Assembly (NCBI RefSeq): GCF_910592395.1
Contig: NC_088323.1
Location: forward strand, 6,078,001-6,142,000
Direction: 5' to 3'
Source of the DNA: Lineus longissimus
Lineage: Eukaryota; Nemertea; Pilidiophora; Heteronemertea; Lineidae
Length of the DNA stretch: 64,000 nt
Shown here: one piece after another, positions 26,912 to 37,183 of the stretch
Position numbering within the stretch: position 1 is the stretch's first letter
Layout: the number at the start of each line of letters is the position of its first letter
The notes under the pieces: generated by a model
Told to the model about the DNA's origin: nothing
The model's database searches: none
The model's input: only the letters and a program-made list of their open reading frames with translations
Position numbers and translations under genes: made by a program

Positions 26912-27122
26912 GGGAAATACGCAATCCATGGAACTTCGCCGAATATCCCACGGTCGCGCACGCTAGATGACAAGAACAGCGCAGAGTTCCGTCGCGACCA
27001 CAGCAGCGATGGGATAATGTCCGAAACGGACACAAGTGCGACGGGATTTGCCCGCGGAGGCAAACTCCGGTCAAGTTTGCCAATCGTTCGCACTCCCTCC
27101 AAGTCACTGGAAAAACCATTAG
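26912..27122 (+). CDS. SRCIN1/KIAA1217-like: SRCIN1/KIAA1217-like exon a
   Basis: Preceded by a pyrimidine-rich tract and CAG (TACTTTTTCAG) and followed by the donor GTAAGA. It is 211 nt, enters in phase 0 and leaves in phase 1. It encodes the family's basic/Ser-rich segment with NIPRSRTL and RSSLPIVRTP. Its composition is clearly more GC-rich than the flanking intron. The upstream in-frame methionine at 26,849 lies before the acceptor and is not a plausible start. Confidence 0.85.
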
Positions 27123-30100
27123 GTAAGATTAGCCTCTCAGTCCAGTACTCTTGTAAGGTCTTGGAATCTGTGCCACAATTGGTCTGCTATTGGATTATTA
27201 GTAAAAACTATCATGCCAGAGAAATTTAAACTTTTTCTGGCCTGACCAGGCGTAGCTCTCATTCAGTCCTGATGGATTTTCACACCTGACCTGACCTTGC
27301 TTTTGCTACTCCGTAGCGTAATATCTCGCCAATACGATTCAATGAAATGTCAATCTGGCCGTCATACAAATTGGAAATTGATGTGGAAACTTGTCAATAT
27401 GTTTGAATGGACTGACAAATCTAACAGATTCTGATAGTTGTGATTGACAATTGGCACTTCGGCAACACCGACGCATTGATGATGATTGATTTATAGCCAA
27501 CTGTTGGCAATAGTAGTATTGAAAGTTGTATTTTACGATGTTTTGATGCAAAGAGACAGTCATTTAAAACCTCAGAATTGGTTTGCTGGCTCTATTTAAT
27601 GTTAGCATAGGCTTGTGCTTGTAAAGGCAGTGCTGAACAGGAAGAAGCAAACACCATTTAATTACTAACAGTGTTTCTCTATCCATTGAAAAAGCACCTG
27701 TAACGCGGCATAACGTGGCATATCGTATATGTTTCAGGTTTGGTTTTCCTAGTGTACCGGGATGAAACCAAGAGGGCGCTGCTACCGAATGAGATCACCT
27801 GCATCGACACGGTCAAGGCGCTATTCGTCCGCTCGTTTCCTAAGCAGCTCACATTCGAATATCTCAACTCAACAGCGAGGAAGATCTACATTCTTGACGA
27901 CAAGACAGGGTTGTATTATGAGTTGGAGAATGTAGGGTGAGAGGATTATTGATATTTCCCTATCCTTACTTTGGCAGCAGAAATAAAAGATCAATGCCCA
28001 AGCTCTATGAGAACTTCAAATTATTTTGAACTTGGACAAAAGATAACAGACCCATATATCGCAAGTTATGGCAGTTCCAAGGACATTTTCACCTGAAAAA
28101 TTTTGCTCTGGGCGCTGCGACATACATGTACCATTCTGCCATATTCCTTACACACATCCTCATGTTCATCAGCGTCCCCTTCATCATTCACTTTACAGAA
28201 GAGGAGGCTACCCTGGGCGCAAGGTTGGCTTGAACAAGTGGGTATTTTGAAATCTGGTAGATTTTGCTTGCATATAGGTTGTTCGAATAGATATTTTGCA
28301 CTTTTTACCTAACTTAGGACAGCAGTTCATCAAGATTCCTATGATCCAATGAAAAAAGCTGAAATGGGTCATTTGTAGAACTAAAAGCATGATTCCTACT
28401 GTATTTTGTTCACCAGTCAATGATCAAGTATCTTCATGCGCTGTAGCAAGTTGGCCAAATTTGACCAACTTTGAGTGGTTACTTGTGGTTGACCAACCTT
28501 AAACAACCATAAATTGGTCAGTTTACCAAGTTACATTTTAAGTGTGTGCTGAGGACAGAATGATATTATTGTTAAAACATAATGTAAATCGAGAGGCTAC
28601 TTTTTGCGAATAATTTGTAGTGTAGAACCTTATGCATGCTTTTCTGTATTGGATATTTTTTGGCATGTTGCATGTACCAATCAAATTCTCAAGCCCTGGC
28701 CTCTAGTTAGGCCAAATTTGAAAGTTTTTACCAAGATAAAGAGAATGTATGGCGGACCTCGGACGCAGTGAGGGACTGGACATACCACCTGACAGCAGAG
28801 TGGGTGCCAAATATTTCTGCTTTGAATGGCGTACGGCTTAAAGGGAACTGAAACCGCCAAGCCAGTTCGTATGACCTCGTTTTCATTTCCCGCGTAGCGG
28901 GTGATCAGAACGAGGCATGAATGAAACATGGCGCCTAGCTGTCAATCATTGAGTGACGTCACTACTATGGAATTTACTACGAAAACTCATGAATGAAAGA
29001 TCGCATGACTCACGTGATTCTCACATGATTCTCAATAATAACAAATTGAACTGCGCATGCTCGGGCACTGGGGGCGGAGCTACAAATCTGAACTCGAATA
29101 GGAAGTTGGAAGTTTGACTTTCTCGGGCGGTGAAAGTCGAAAAGTTGAATAAATCGCTCGGCGGTTCCAGTTCCCTTTAATTACGCAAAAGATAAAAGCA
29201 AAGAAGAAAGCAAATTTCTTTGCCAAAAGGTGTAGGTGAAATTTTGGTTTATGATTCGCACCTTCTTGATATGGTAAAAGGACGTATTTGTACCAGTGTA
29301 ACATTTACTTCTTCCTTTTCTACCGCAGAGACGTGAAGGACCGTAGCGTTTTAAAGGTGCAAGAGTTCGATGCATTTGGCCACCCCATCCAGTTTACTCC
29401 GACGGCAGAAGGACTAGCCCAGCGTCAACTTGTTATGTCTTCCTCTTTGAATGATAGTGCTGAGGTCGCAAGTTTGAGGGCGTCACAAGAGGTAATGATA
29501 GTTTCTGATTGCCCCACCAGGCCAGTAACTTAAGTCGGGCAACTCCTTAGATTATTTCATAATTTTTGTCAGAAACCATCCAAGTTACTCGCCAGACTGT
29601 CCGGAGTATCATGTCCACATTTTAGATTCAGAACTGCACATACTTGATATCACAAGAGGTGATCAGACATTGTCAATCTGCTGTGAAGTGGCTTGGTCTT
29701 GTTTCATGATGATACGTTTCAACCAATCCTTAATGTTTTTGTGCTTTCTCCAGTTCTTCTTCGGAGGCTCATGTGAGGTATCCACTTAATTCTGTTTCCC
29801 ATTTTGCTCCCTACGAGCTTATCTTACTGATGCATCGATACTACTTCCCAGAAATCAAAAATTTGGTTTTCAATCAATTCTTCTCTTGCGCTGTCCTCAG
29901 CATGATGCTCTACTCTTTACTATACATCTACTAATCTCATAAAGTTTTAAAACATTCCAATCTTCTCACTTGCCTCATCAAATGGGCACATTCAATTTTG
30001 TGAATTCTTTATCCCTTGGATCTTCACGGTACCAAGTATAGATTAATCCATACTTGATGGTACAATATTCATTCTACTTTTGTTTCTCTTCTCCATCCAA

Positions 30101-30530
30101 ATCATTGTCCATCGCCGATAGTTCCATCTTTTGATGAAGAGTGGAACTAGAAACTAGTTCTTTTGCTTGTATCTGTCGGGATTTAAATCCATTTCACTTT
30201 GGGTACATTATGTGCTCAAAACTGAAAAGTGTTTATGACAATGTATATGGTCTATACTATCTAAAAGTATAAAGACACACCTTCTTAAAGGTGACGGGTC
30301 CAATATATCCTCTCAAGTTCAACCAAATGCTCAGCTCTCAAGTAAATTTTTTTTTCTTTTCTAGAGTATGACTAAAAACCAACCACCACCAAAATCCCCT
30401 CAGCCTACCACATTCACGAATGGCCATCCTCCGCAACCCAGACCAAGTCCACAGAGCTCCCCCTACAGACAGCCTTCATCGCTACCGCAGTCGCCTCAAC
30501 GAGTCCCGCGATCACAAGTCAACCGTGACT
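26912..30530 (+). CDS. SRCIN1/KIAA1217-like: p140Cap / Sickle-tail (SRCIN1/KIAA1217) family gene, partial
   Basis: Four exons (26912-27122, 27738-27936, 29329-29491, 30365-30530) join in one frame across GT-AG introns of phase 1, 2 and 0. The product starts mid-protein with an IPRSRTLDD segment, then a Ser-rich stretch with MSETDTSA and SSLPIVRTPSKS. Next comes the conserved AIP3/Bud6-like region (LLPNEITCIDTVKALFV, FPKQLTFEYL, YYELENV, DRSVLKV), then a Pro/Ser-rich linker. From family knowledge, vertebrate members are cytoplasmic scaffolds that regulate Src kinase and the actin or microtubule cytoskeleton, at synapses (SRCIN1) or in notochord and disc (KIAA1217). Order and wording match that family closely. 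The 5' exons and the downstream coiled-coil exons are missing from what I can recognise. The last exon ends in phase 1, so the gene continues. Confidence 0.85.
27738..27936 (+). CDS. SRCIN1/KIAA1217-like: SRCIN1/KIAA1217-like exon b (AIP3-like core)
   Basis: Acceptor TATGTTTCAG and donor GTGAGA bound 199 nt. It enters in phase 1 and leaves in phase 2. It carries the most conserved part of the family: YRDETKRALLPNEIT, then DTVKALFVRSFPKQLT, then YILDDKTGLYYELENV. Human relatives have closely similar blocks (PNEIT, DT-RALFV, FP-QLT, YYEL), which is the main evidence for the assignment. Confidence 0.9.
28838..29180. mobile_element. piggyBac-type MITE, 343 bp, intronic
   Basis: Bounded by TTAA on both sides. 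Immediately inside are inverted termini of about 17 bp, AGGGAACTGAAACCGCC on the left and the reverse complement of AGGGAACTGGAACCGCC on the right, with one mismatch. There is no ORF of note. It lies in the intron between exons b and c of the SRCIN1/KIAA1217-like gene. TTAA duplication is characteristic of piggyBac-superfamily transposition. The superfamily call rests only on the borders. A core TCTCGGGCGGTGAAA inside it recurs in inverted form at about 40,092-40,114. Confidence 0.8.
29329..29491 (+). CDS. SRCIN1/KIAA1217-like: SRCIN1/KIAA1217-like exon c
   Basis: Acceptor TTTCTACCGCAG and donor GTAATG bound 163 nt. It completes a split codon from exon b and ends in phase 0. It encodes DVKDRSVLKVQEFDAFG, the end of the AIP3-like block (compare the DRSLLKV of vertebrate relatives), then a linker with RQLVMSSSLNDSAEV. 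Confidence 0.88.
29754..29777 (+). CDS. SRCIN1/KIAA1217-like: Candidate 24-nt microexon
   Basis: The 24-nt segment lies between a strong acceptor (pyrimidine-rich tract ending TTTCTCCAG) and a GTATCC donor, inside the phase-0 intron between exons c and d. It would insert eight residues, FFFGGSCE, without changing the frame. A TGC triplet sits about 10 nt before the acceptor, which is the kind of context used by SRRM3/4-type neuronal microexons in animals. This is an inference from splice signals and phase only. Confidence 0.4.
30365..30530 (+). CDS. SRCIN1/KIAA1217-like: SRCIN1/KIAA1217-like exon d (Pro-rich)
   Basis: A long T-rich tract ending in TTTTCTAG precedes it and GTAAGT follows it. 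It is 166 nt, enters in phase 0 and leaves in phase 1. The peptide is Pro/Ser/Gln-rich (PPPKSPQP, PQPRPSPQSSP, SLPQSPQRVPRSQ). It corresponds in position and composition to the Pro-rich linker after the AIP3-like region in vertebrate p140Cap/Sickle-tail proteins. Low complexity makes homology by sequence weak, but frame, splice sites and position agree. Confidence 0.72.
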
Positions 30531-31317
30531 GTAAGTTCGAATATTTTCTTTAAAAATGCTTTTCATTAGGAAAGCATCATACCTATTCTAATAATGTCTC
30601 CGACTTTGAATCAAAATCAAAGCAAGATGGGGAGGAAAGATAAACTGGGGAAAAGCTAGTCCTGGGGGAAAGCTAACGCTCATACCATTGTTGTGTATTC
30701 TCACACTTAAAAACTTATAAACATGTTAAAGGCCTACACCGTCTGTTCACAGATATTTACTTTATATTCACCTGTGGTTCGATTATATGCAGTGCCATTT
30801 TCTAACACCAGGTGACACCTGCAGACTTCCCCACCGTTAGATTTTCACACCGTTAGACTGGGGCCTATTTCTTTTTTTGAATCAACATGTCCACAGGGCT
30901 ACAAGGTCAGAAATGCCGCCTATTTCAGCCCAAAAAATGGACACGATGTTTTCCTAGTTTTTGTCAAAGCCAGCTCTGTGTTGAAAAAATTCATTTGATG
31001 AAAATACGACACGTGCATTTGAACCTGAATCTATTTGGACAACTGTGTCAATTTGATTAACCTGTTTTCATTATTCCTCTCATAAAAGCTTCGTCGATTT
31101 GTAAAGTAAAATTTGCATGAATCAAAGATACACATAAATGAATAAATCCAAAGAACATATATGGACAGGTTCATGTGTGACTATGAATATTTTGAATATC
31201 ATCTATTTCAGGTGCATCATATTTTCAGGAATAACCTCTAAATACTGCGAACCATGAAATTTCACAGCAGTGAATGTTCATGAGAATAGCTTAGCACAAT
31301 TTGGAGTTACCTCAGCT

Positions 31318-31590
31318 GACGAAAGGCAGCAGAGCTGGTAAAATAACTATTCAGAATGGCGTCTGTCCCTCCATCCGTCAACATGGGTGCACGTTTTGTG
31401 ACCGTAAGATGTAGAGATTTCAATTTGATGTCAACTGGAGGGATATAAGAGATCTAATCTAATATCAATGGTTTATATCATTAGCTCAGCTGACGAAAGT
31501 CAGCAGAGCTGGTAAAATAACTATTCAACATAAGTGCATGTTTTGTAACCGTAAGACCTAGAGATTTCAACTTGATGTCTAATTCAGGGT
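31318..31590 (+). repeat. Two adjacent copies of a dispersed repeat
   Basis: Copies at about 31,315-31,440 and 31,480-31,590 both start with a CAGCTGACGAAAGKCAGCAG segment, continue AGCTGGTAAAATAACTATTCA, and share GTGCAYGTTTTGTRACCGTAAG and TAGAGATTTCAAYTTGATGTC. The head contains a small internal palindrome. There is no coding content. Confidence 0.75.
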
Positions 31591-32919
31591 GATCAGAAAC
31601 CAAAAATCAGCGCGATTTGACCTACATTCAGTGTTTGACACGGCATTGTTTGAAAAGGCTTATCTCGCTTGATCAATGGTATAAGTCGACCATCTGCTCA
31701 ACAGTCACCAGGTGAGATGTCAAGATTAGACTCTTGTTTTTACTTTTCCAACTTAGATGGAGACACTGAGAATATCGATTTTTTTTTTTTCATACACCAG
31801 GTGTAAGATGTATGGGGTGGGGTATCAGTGGTATATGCTTGTCACATGCTTCCATATCAGAAGAGGTTCGGCAGAATTTTTGACAAAACTTCCAGATTTC
31901 TTATCCTGTTACGCATGTGCATTGATAATTATCCAAGGTGGGGCTAAAATAAAATAATTCTCCGTGAGAGCAGTATCCTTATACCTACAGTATCTATTGA
32001 TTACTCAGTTTGAATTTTAAGATATTGATTGAACATTAGATTGCCCTTGAGCAGAACTCTCATCATCAGGTCAATGCAGATAACATTTCAATCAAGTGCA
32101 TCAAAAACTAGGCCTACTTCATATCTGATACCCCCGTTGCAACCAGGTTCTGAAGAGTCTCATCGCCCGACAGCTGGTTTATTATTGGCTTATTTCATTG
32201 TTTGTGCAGAGTGTGTAGTAAAGGCCTACTAGAGTATAACATGGCTAACCTGCAGCTTATTAAAAATTGATTTTTCCTTGGCTTTAATCATATGATATAT
32301 CATCCATTGTAGGCCTGAGAGCTTGTTCGAGATAGATGACACATGTGGGCCTCTGGGCGGAGTCAAATTGGGAATTGATATAGAAATTGTTTTATGTGCA
32401 TTCTGTATTAAAGGCTAAGTTTTCCCATGTATTGGCTTGTAATACAATTTCCCACACCCATTGTGCAGTTGTGATGTTTGAGACCAGTCAGCCTGTGAGC
32501 TCAGATGTGGTATCAATGTATCACCCTCCAAACAGCTATCATAAAAACAGCTCCACACAGAGCCAAGGCATCTGTCTGCGCATGCGCAGTATTGAATTCT
32601 ATTAGGGCTAATAAGTCGGCCCTTTTTTCAAGGCCATGAGCTGACAATCATCCTGTCAGAAACTATCTGAAAAATCTATTAGAAAGACCTTGACCTTGGC
32701 CATGATTGGTTGCTCATTAGATTCATCCTCGATCATGGATGATTTGGTGAATATTAGGCAAAATACCCAAAATAAATGAAGCAAGAGGATGAATTAACCG
32801 ATATGATTTTATTACATAAAGGATGGATCATACGTTTTAACGGATATATTTCCCCTTATTTCTGCGTATTTCATCTAATCGGATTCTTCATTAAAATTTT
32901 GATGACTGACATACTATGT

Positions 32920-33190
32920 CATTCTAATAAGTAGCTAATCTTCTTTTGTAAAAATGACAAATTTTATACCGTTTGTTAAAAATTTGAAATTTGCAATTGA
33001 ATTTGAAAACTTCTAATTGCATTAATACCTACAGAATATAAATTTCAACACTGACCCTGTGTAGACAGATATACAAATACTAGATAAATACCAAGTTTCA
33101 GCAAATTTGCATGTATGATAACTTCTCTACAGCAATATATAACAGAGCTGCTAGCAAATACAAATGGTGTTCCCCTTCACATTAATTGTA
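32920..33190 (+). mobile_element. MITE-like repeat, copy 2 of the 9.15-kb family
   Basis: Shares, in order, ACCGTTTGTTAAAAATT, CTAATTGCAT, TGTGTAGACAGATATAC, TACCAAGTTTCAGCAAA and GGTGTTCCCCT with the element at 9,154-9,400 (in reverse) and with the copy at 39.5 kb. Borders are approximate. Confidence 0.6.
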
Positions 33191-34247
33191 ATACCTTTAT
33201 TTTTTTGTAAAAATGCTTTGCAACTTAATGATGAACTACAGACATTTTTAACTTTACCCTACCTTAACCTTGCATTCTATATGGAAATTGAAGTACATAA
33301 ATATACATGAATAAAATTACATATTGAACGTATCGAATTTACAAAGCAATAACAAATTTTAAAGCAGCTTGATGTACAAAGCATGTGAATAAAATGACCA
33401 TTAATGCACTTTATGGGTAATTGCATGCCACAAGTTCCATAAAATACGACCGCTTCCTTCATGGAAATATAAATGGTGCTCGACACCTTCATGGCCATAC
33501 CACATTTAGGTCCTCTTCCAGCTGGCTATCCCAGATCTAAAGGCTTCAGTTACTTGACCGTCATCTTCAGGACGCTCTTGGACTTAAGCATTAAGACCCC
33601 GTTACTACAGCTGATTGATACAAGATGTGGAATTGCCAGCAAGGAGGCTGATCATCAACACAATAAATCTGATAATCGCATGTTGTTACGAAATGGTACA
33701 AAAGTCCAGAGAAGCCACCCTCACAAGTTTTTGCAACAAACATGCTGATTAGAGTGTTAGGTTACATGACGCATCGCTATTTCAACGCCAGGATCTATCG
33801 CAATTCTTACATCTGATACCTTCATGTGTTCTTTTTATCGCCACTCATATCGACTGGTTGGTCACTAGGTATAATTGTTGCCTCGGCAACCTGGGTTTGC
33901 AGCAATTGATTGTGCATTTATGAAATATTCAATAGGTTGTCAAGTTGATGCCAACTTAACTTTGCTTTGGTCATCAGTATGTTGATGTTGACTTTCAAGG
34001 AAAAATGCACTGTTATTTGAGACCAGCTAGGCATTGATCTGATCGGTAGTTGAACTTCTGCACTTTGAGCGAATATTTGCACAGGTTGGTCAGTGCATTG
34101 ATGTCCAATGATGACAGATAGGAAAGAATTGGTTGTACGAGATGATAAACATTTTTTCCCATTTTTAAAAATCAAGTTCATGCAAGATAAATGTATTTGT
34201 GTTTTGGTTCGATACCAGAATGTTTTTTGGTCTGGTTTGAAGAATGT

Positions 34248-34695
34248 TGGGCCCAATCCCTCCAATTATGAGTCTTATCAGGTGTTGATCCTGGGGACTG
34301 CCAAAGGGATGGCACCACTGAGAATGAGGGGGCACCCTGTTGGATTTTACACGGCCCATTCCCTCAAATAATTAGTCTTATCGGGAGTGGATCCTGGAGA
34401 CTGACAAAAGGAGGGCACCTTTGAGAAGGAGGGGGCACCCTGGTGGATTTTACAGGGCTCAATCTTTCCAATTATGAGTTTTGTTATATGGAGACTGACA
34501 AGGGGAAGGCACCAATGAGAAAGAGCGTGGGGACTCCCTGCTGGATCCTGGAGACTGACATAGGGAAGGCATCATTGAGAAAGAGGGGCCACCCTGGTGG
34601 TTTTTACGGGGCCCAATCCCTCCAATCATGAGTCTTATCAGGAGTGGATCCTCAAGACGGACAAAAGGAAGGAATCACTGAAAGGAAAGGGGAAC
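34248..34695. repeat. Tandem repeat, ~110-bp unit, ~4 degenerate copies
   Basis: Successive copies share CCCAATCCCTCCAATTATGAG, TCTTATCAGGAGTGGATCCTG, GAGACTGACAAARGGAAGGCA and GGGGCACCCTGGTGGATTTTAC. Unit lengths vary through internal deletions. The small open frames in this stretch are repeat by-products. Confidence 0.8.
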
Positions 34696-35239
34696 CTGCA
34701 TCTGAAAATTTTACAGGTTACTGTATTGATTCAAAAGAAGCAGTTGGCTTCGCCATTTACCCATCCTGTCGAGCTATAGTTTAATGCAGGAACAATGTGG
34801 CCCTTGATTAGTATTTCCTTAGATAGCACTTATCAATATCTGCATCATCAGCTCACCCAAGGTCCACGAATAATTATCCAAGTGAGTCTAATTATTTGAG
34901 ATAATTAATTACCAAGATCGATAAGATATAGACAAGAGAAAGCTATAAACAGCATAATAACATTGACCCTTTCTAATCTGAGAACGTGTTAGAGAAATCT
35001 TTAAACTACCATTGTGATGAGTGTAATTTTGAGTTTTCCAGACACTGTGAAGTGTTAAATTTTCCCAACCTTTTATTTTTGCAATTCACGATAATTTCTG
35101 AAGGCAGTTTAATTTTTGTGATTTTTTTTGGCAGATTGCCAATTTCTTGGTTTTTCCAATACAAAAATATTTTTCCACTCAAGGTTATTCGCAAAAATCC
35201 AACCCCATGAAAATTTGGTGGTTTACATAAATTTGAACT

Positions 35240-37183
35240 TCAAACATAAGTCACATACATTGACGGTGCCTCTGGTAAATATGCCACATTATATTCACCC
35301 CGATCGTACCTAAAGTCTGGTCGGTCATCGCCGTAACCGTAATCCGGTCCACCGTAACCTGAATTGGGTTGATATTCCGGTTCTGCGCGATCCGGACGGA
35401 GAACAGTTCTACTGCTAGATATGGATGAAACAGGTTTTGCTTTCATGTTGTCCTGCCTCGCGTATCGCGCGGGGCTCTGGAATCGCGTACTTATCGGAAC
35501 GCTCCGATATTTGTAGTGATAAACTAATAAGCCGATACAGCCACCGACTATGAGCAAGACTAGAATGAGAATGATTATAAGGGCCCAGAGAGGTATCGCC
35601 CATCGCTGAGGATAAACAGTCAACTTTAGAACTCCAGTGTCGTTGCCATATTTATTCCAAGCTTCGCACGTTATTTTTCCCGAGTTTTCTTCCCTGATTT
35701 CTCTGATGTTGATGCGAAGTTCTGTGTAATACGTTTTATCGCCAAGGAGCGTCTCCGTCCATTTTTTCTCCTCGACATCGATGAGTTGTTCCTTTGGGAC
35801 GGGGTTGCCCTCTAAAACTTTGTAGCTCATGTTGGCAAAGTGGCTATATGATGTAGCACGACATTTAAGAGCAACAGACATGTGCACCTCGGCTCTGGTG
35901 TCAAATTGAGGCTTCCCTGAGAAAAGTATCGGTGCAATGCAACGTAAATCCTCCCTTTTCAATTGGTATAACTTTTTGTGCAAAAGACGGAGCGGCGATG
36001 CACATGTCAAATTAAACACAAGATTTTCGCTCTTTATCCATTCGAACATATCTAAGAGTGCGCAATCGCAGAGGAAGGAATTATGGCGGAGCGAAATCGT
36101 GGCATTTTTTACAGGTTTTAGAACCTCAGGGGTCAAATTCTGCAACTTGTTGCTCTCTAGATTCAAGCGTTTTAAACTTTTCAAATTTTGAAAAGCGCCA
36201 TTGTCTATTTCTTGAATTCCACAGTCATACATATCGAGCATTTCCAACTTATTTAAATTCTTGAAAATTCCCTTTGAGATTTTTGGGAAGTAATTATGGC
36301 CCAGATATAATGAAATTAAAGTCTTAGAAACCGGTTGAAAATCTGCTGCCGTTATACTTCTAAGATTGTTCATCCGTACATCCAAATAGGTAAGCATGTC
36401 CAAACCAGATAACAAACCATTTGGGATGGTGTTCCATCCAGTGTGATTCAATAAGTCCGTCATGAATAAAGATTTGAGATTCTTGAGTGGGGTGAAAAGT
36501 CCAGGAGGAATTTGTATGAGTGGACTTTGCCAGCCGATGTCCAGTTCTTGAAGATTTTGAAGCGGCGAGAAAGTGTCGTTTGTGATTGATCCGAGTGAGT
36601 TATGATTGATATGAAGTGTTTCTAAACTCTTTAAATCGCTATGAAAACTCCTCCCATCGAGTTTGCTTATTTTGTTTTGATTCAAAAACAGCTTTTTCAA
36701 CTTGACTAATCCACTGAATTCGTTGAGAAGTAACGTCTCCAATGCGTTATGGGTAAAATTCGCCATCTCTAAATTGACTAATCCCTTAAAAATATCCGCA
36801 GGGAAATTTTTGAATGGGTTGTCCGAGATGTGTAATTTTGTTAGTGACTTCAAAGAGAGAAATGCATCCTTCACAATACTGGTAATATTACATGACATCA
36901 GCCCTAAACTTTGCAGTCTTGTAAACCTTGTGAACACATTTGGAATTGTTGGAAGATTGGCGCGAAATATTGTGAATTGGATCGTAGTCGCTGGCGTCCA
37001 TTGTATGATATCTCGAAGATTGGTTTCGTTTATCTTTGTCACGTTTGTCCCGATGCATAATACTACGTCAGTCTTGCATGTACACGCCTTGTGACAGTTT
37101 TGCGCATTTATACTAAATATAATGCACAAGATAATCAAGAGAATGAACCAGAATTGCACCGCCTGTCCATGATTGGCGGCCAT
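35240..37183 (-). CDS. LRR-Ig single-pass membrane protein with Tyr-rich tail
   Basis: Probably a cell-surface adhesion or recognition protein of the LRR-Ig type. The start is set at the ATG at 37,183 (ATGGCCGCC context, A at -3), because the longer frame begins with a GTG. It has 647 residues. A signal peptide covers residues 1-27 (hydrophobic FWFILLIILCIIF). An N-cap with CHKACTC follows, then about ten LRRs (about residues 85-365). The C-cap is NSFLCDCALLDMFEWI to EDLRC (about 368-415), with one Ig domain (about 420-525, Cys pair at 441 and 506). The TM helix is at about 529-553. The roughly 90-residue tail has nine tyrosines in its last 45 residues and ends VTYV, a class I PDZ-ligand pattern. 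The gene looks intronless. The architecture resembles vertebrate LRR-Ig families (LRFN, LRRC4, AMIGO, LINGO), but orthology is not claimed. Confidence 0.9.
   Translation of the reverse strand: MAANHGQAVQFWFILLIILCIIFSINAQNCHKACTCKTDVVLCIGTNVTKINETNLRDIIQWTPATTIQFTIFRANLPTIPNVFTRFTRLQSLGLMSCNITSIVKDAFLSLKSLTKLHISDNPFKNFPADIFKGLVNLEMANFTHNALETLLLNEFSGLVKLKKLFLNQNKISKLDGRSFHSDLKSLETLHINHNSLGSITNDTFSPLQNLQELDIGWQSPLIQIPPGLFTPLKNLKSLFMTDLLNHTGWNTIPNGLLSGLDMLTYLDVRMNNLRSITAADFQPVSKTLISLYLGHNYFPKISKGIFKNLNKLEMLDMYDCGIQEIDNGAFQNLKSLKRLNLESNKLQNLTPEVLKPVKNATISLRHNSFLCDCALLDMFEWIKSENLVFNLTCASPLRLLHKKLYQLKREDLRCIAPILFSGKPQFDTRAEVHMSVALKCRATSYSHFANMSYKVLEGNPVPKEQLIDVEEKKWTETLLGDKTYYTELRINIREIREENSGKITCEAWNKYGNDTGVLKLTVYPQRWAIPLWALIIILILVLLIVGGCIGLLVYHYKYRSVPISTRFQSPARYARQDNMKAKPVSSISSSRTVLRPDRAEPEYQPNSGYGGPDYGYGDDRPDFRYDRGEYNVAYLPEAPSMYVTYV

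Larger units (their letters stand above)
30531..35239. other. Intron or intergenic DNA with repeats, no exon recognised
   Basis: Begins inside the SRCIN1/KIAA1217-like gene (open donor at 30,531). No further exon of that gene was recognised. The left end of the TTAA-type repeat family appears near 30,725 (TTAAAGGCCTACACCG). Poly-T and a CACCAGGTG inverted word occur around 31.78 kb. Dispersed and tandem repeats within it are listed separately. Confidence 0.5.
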
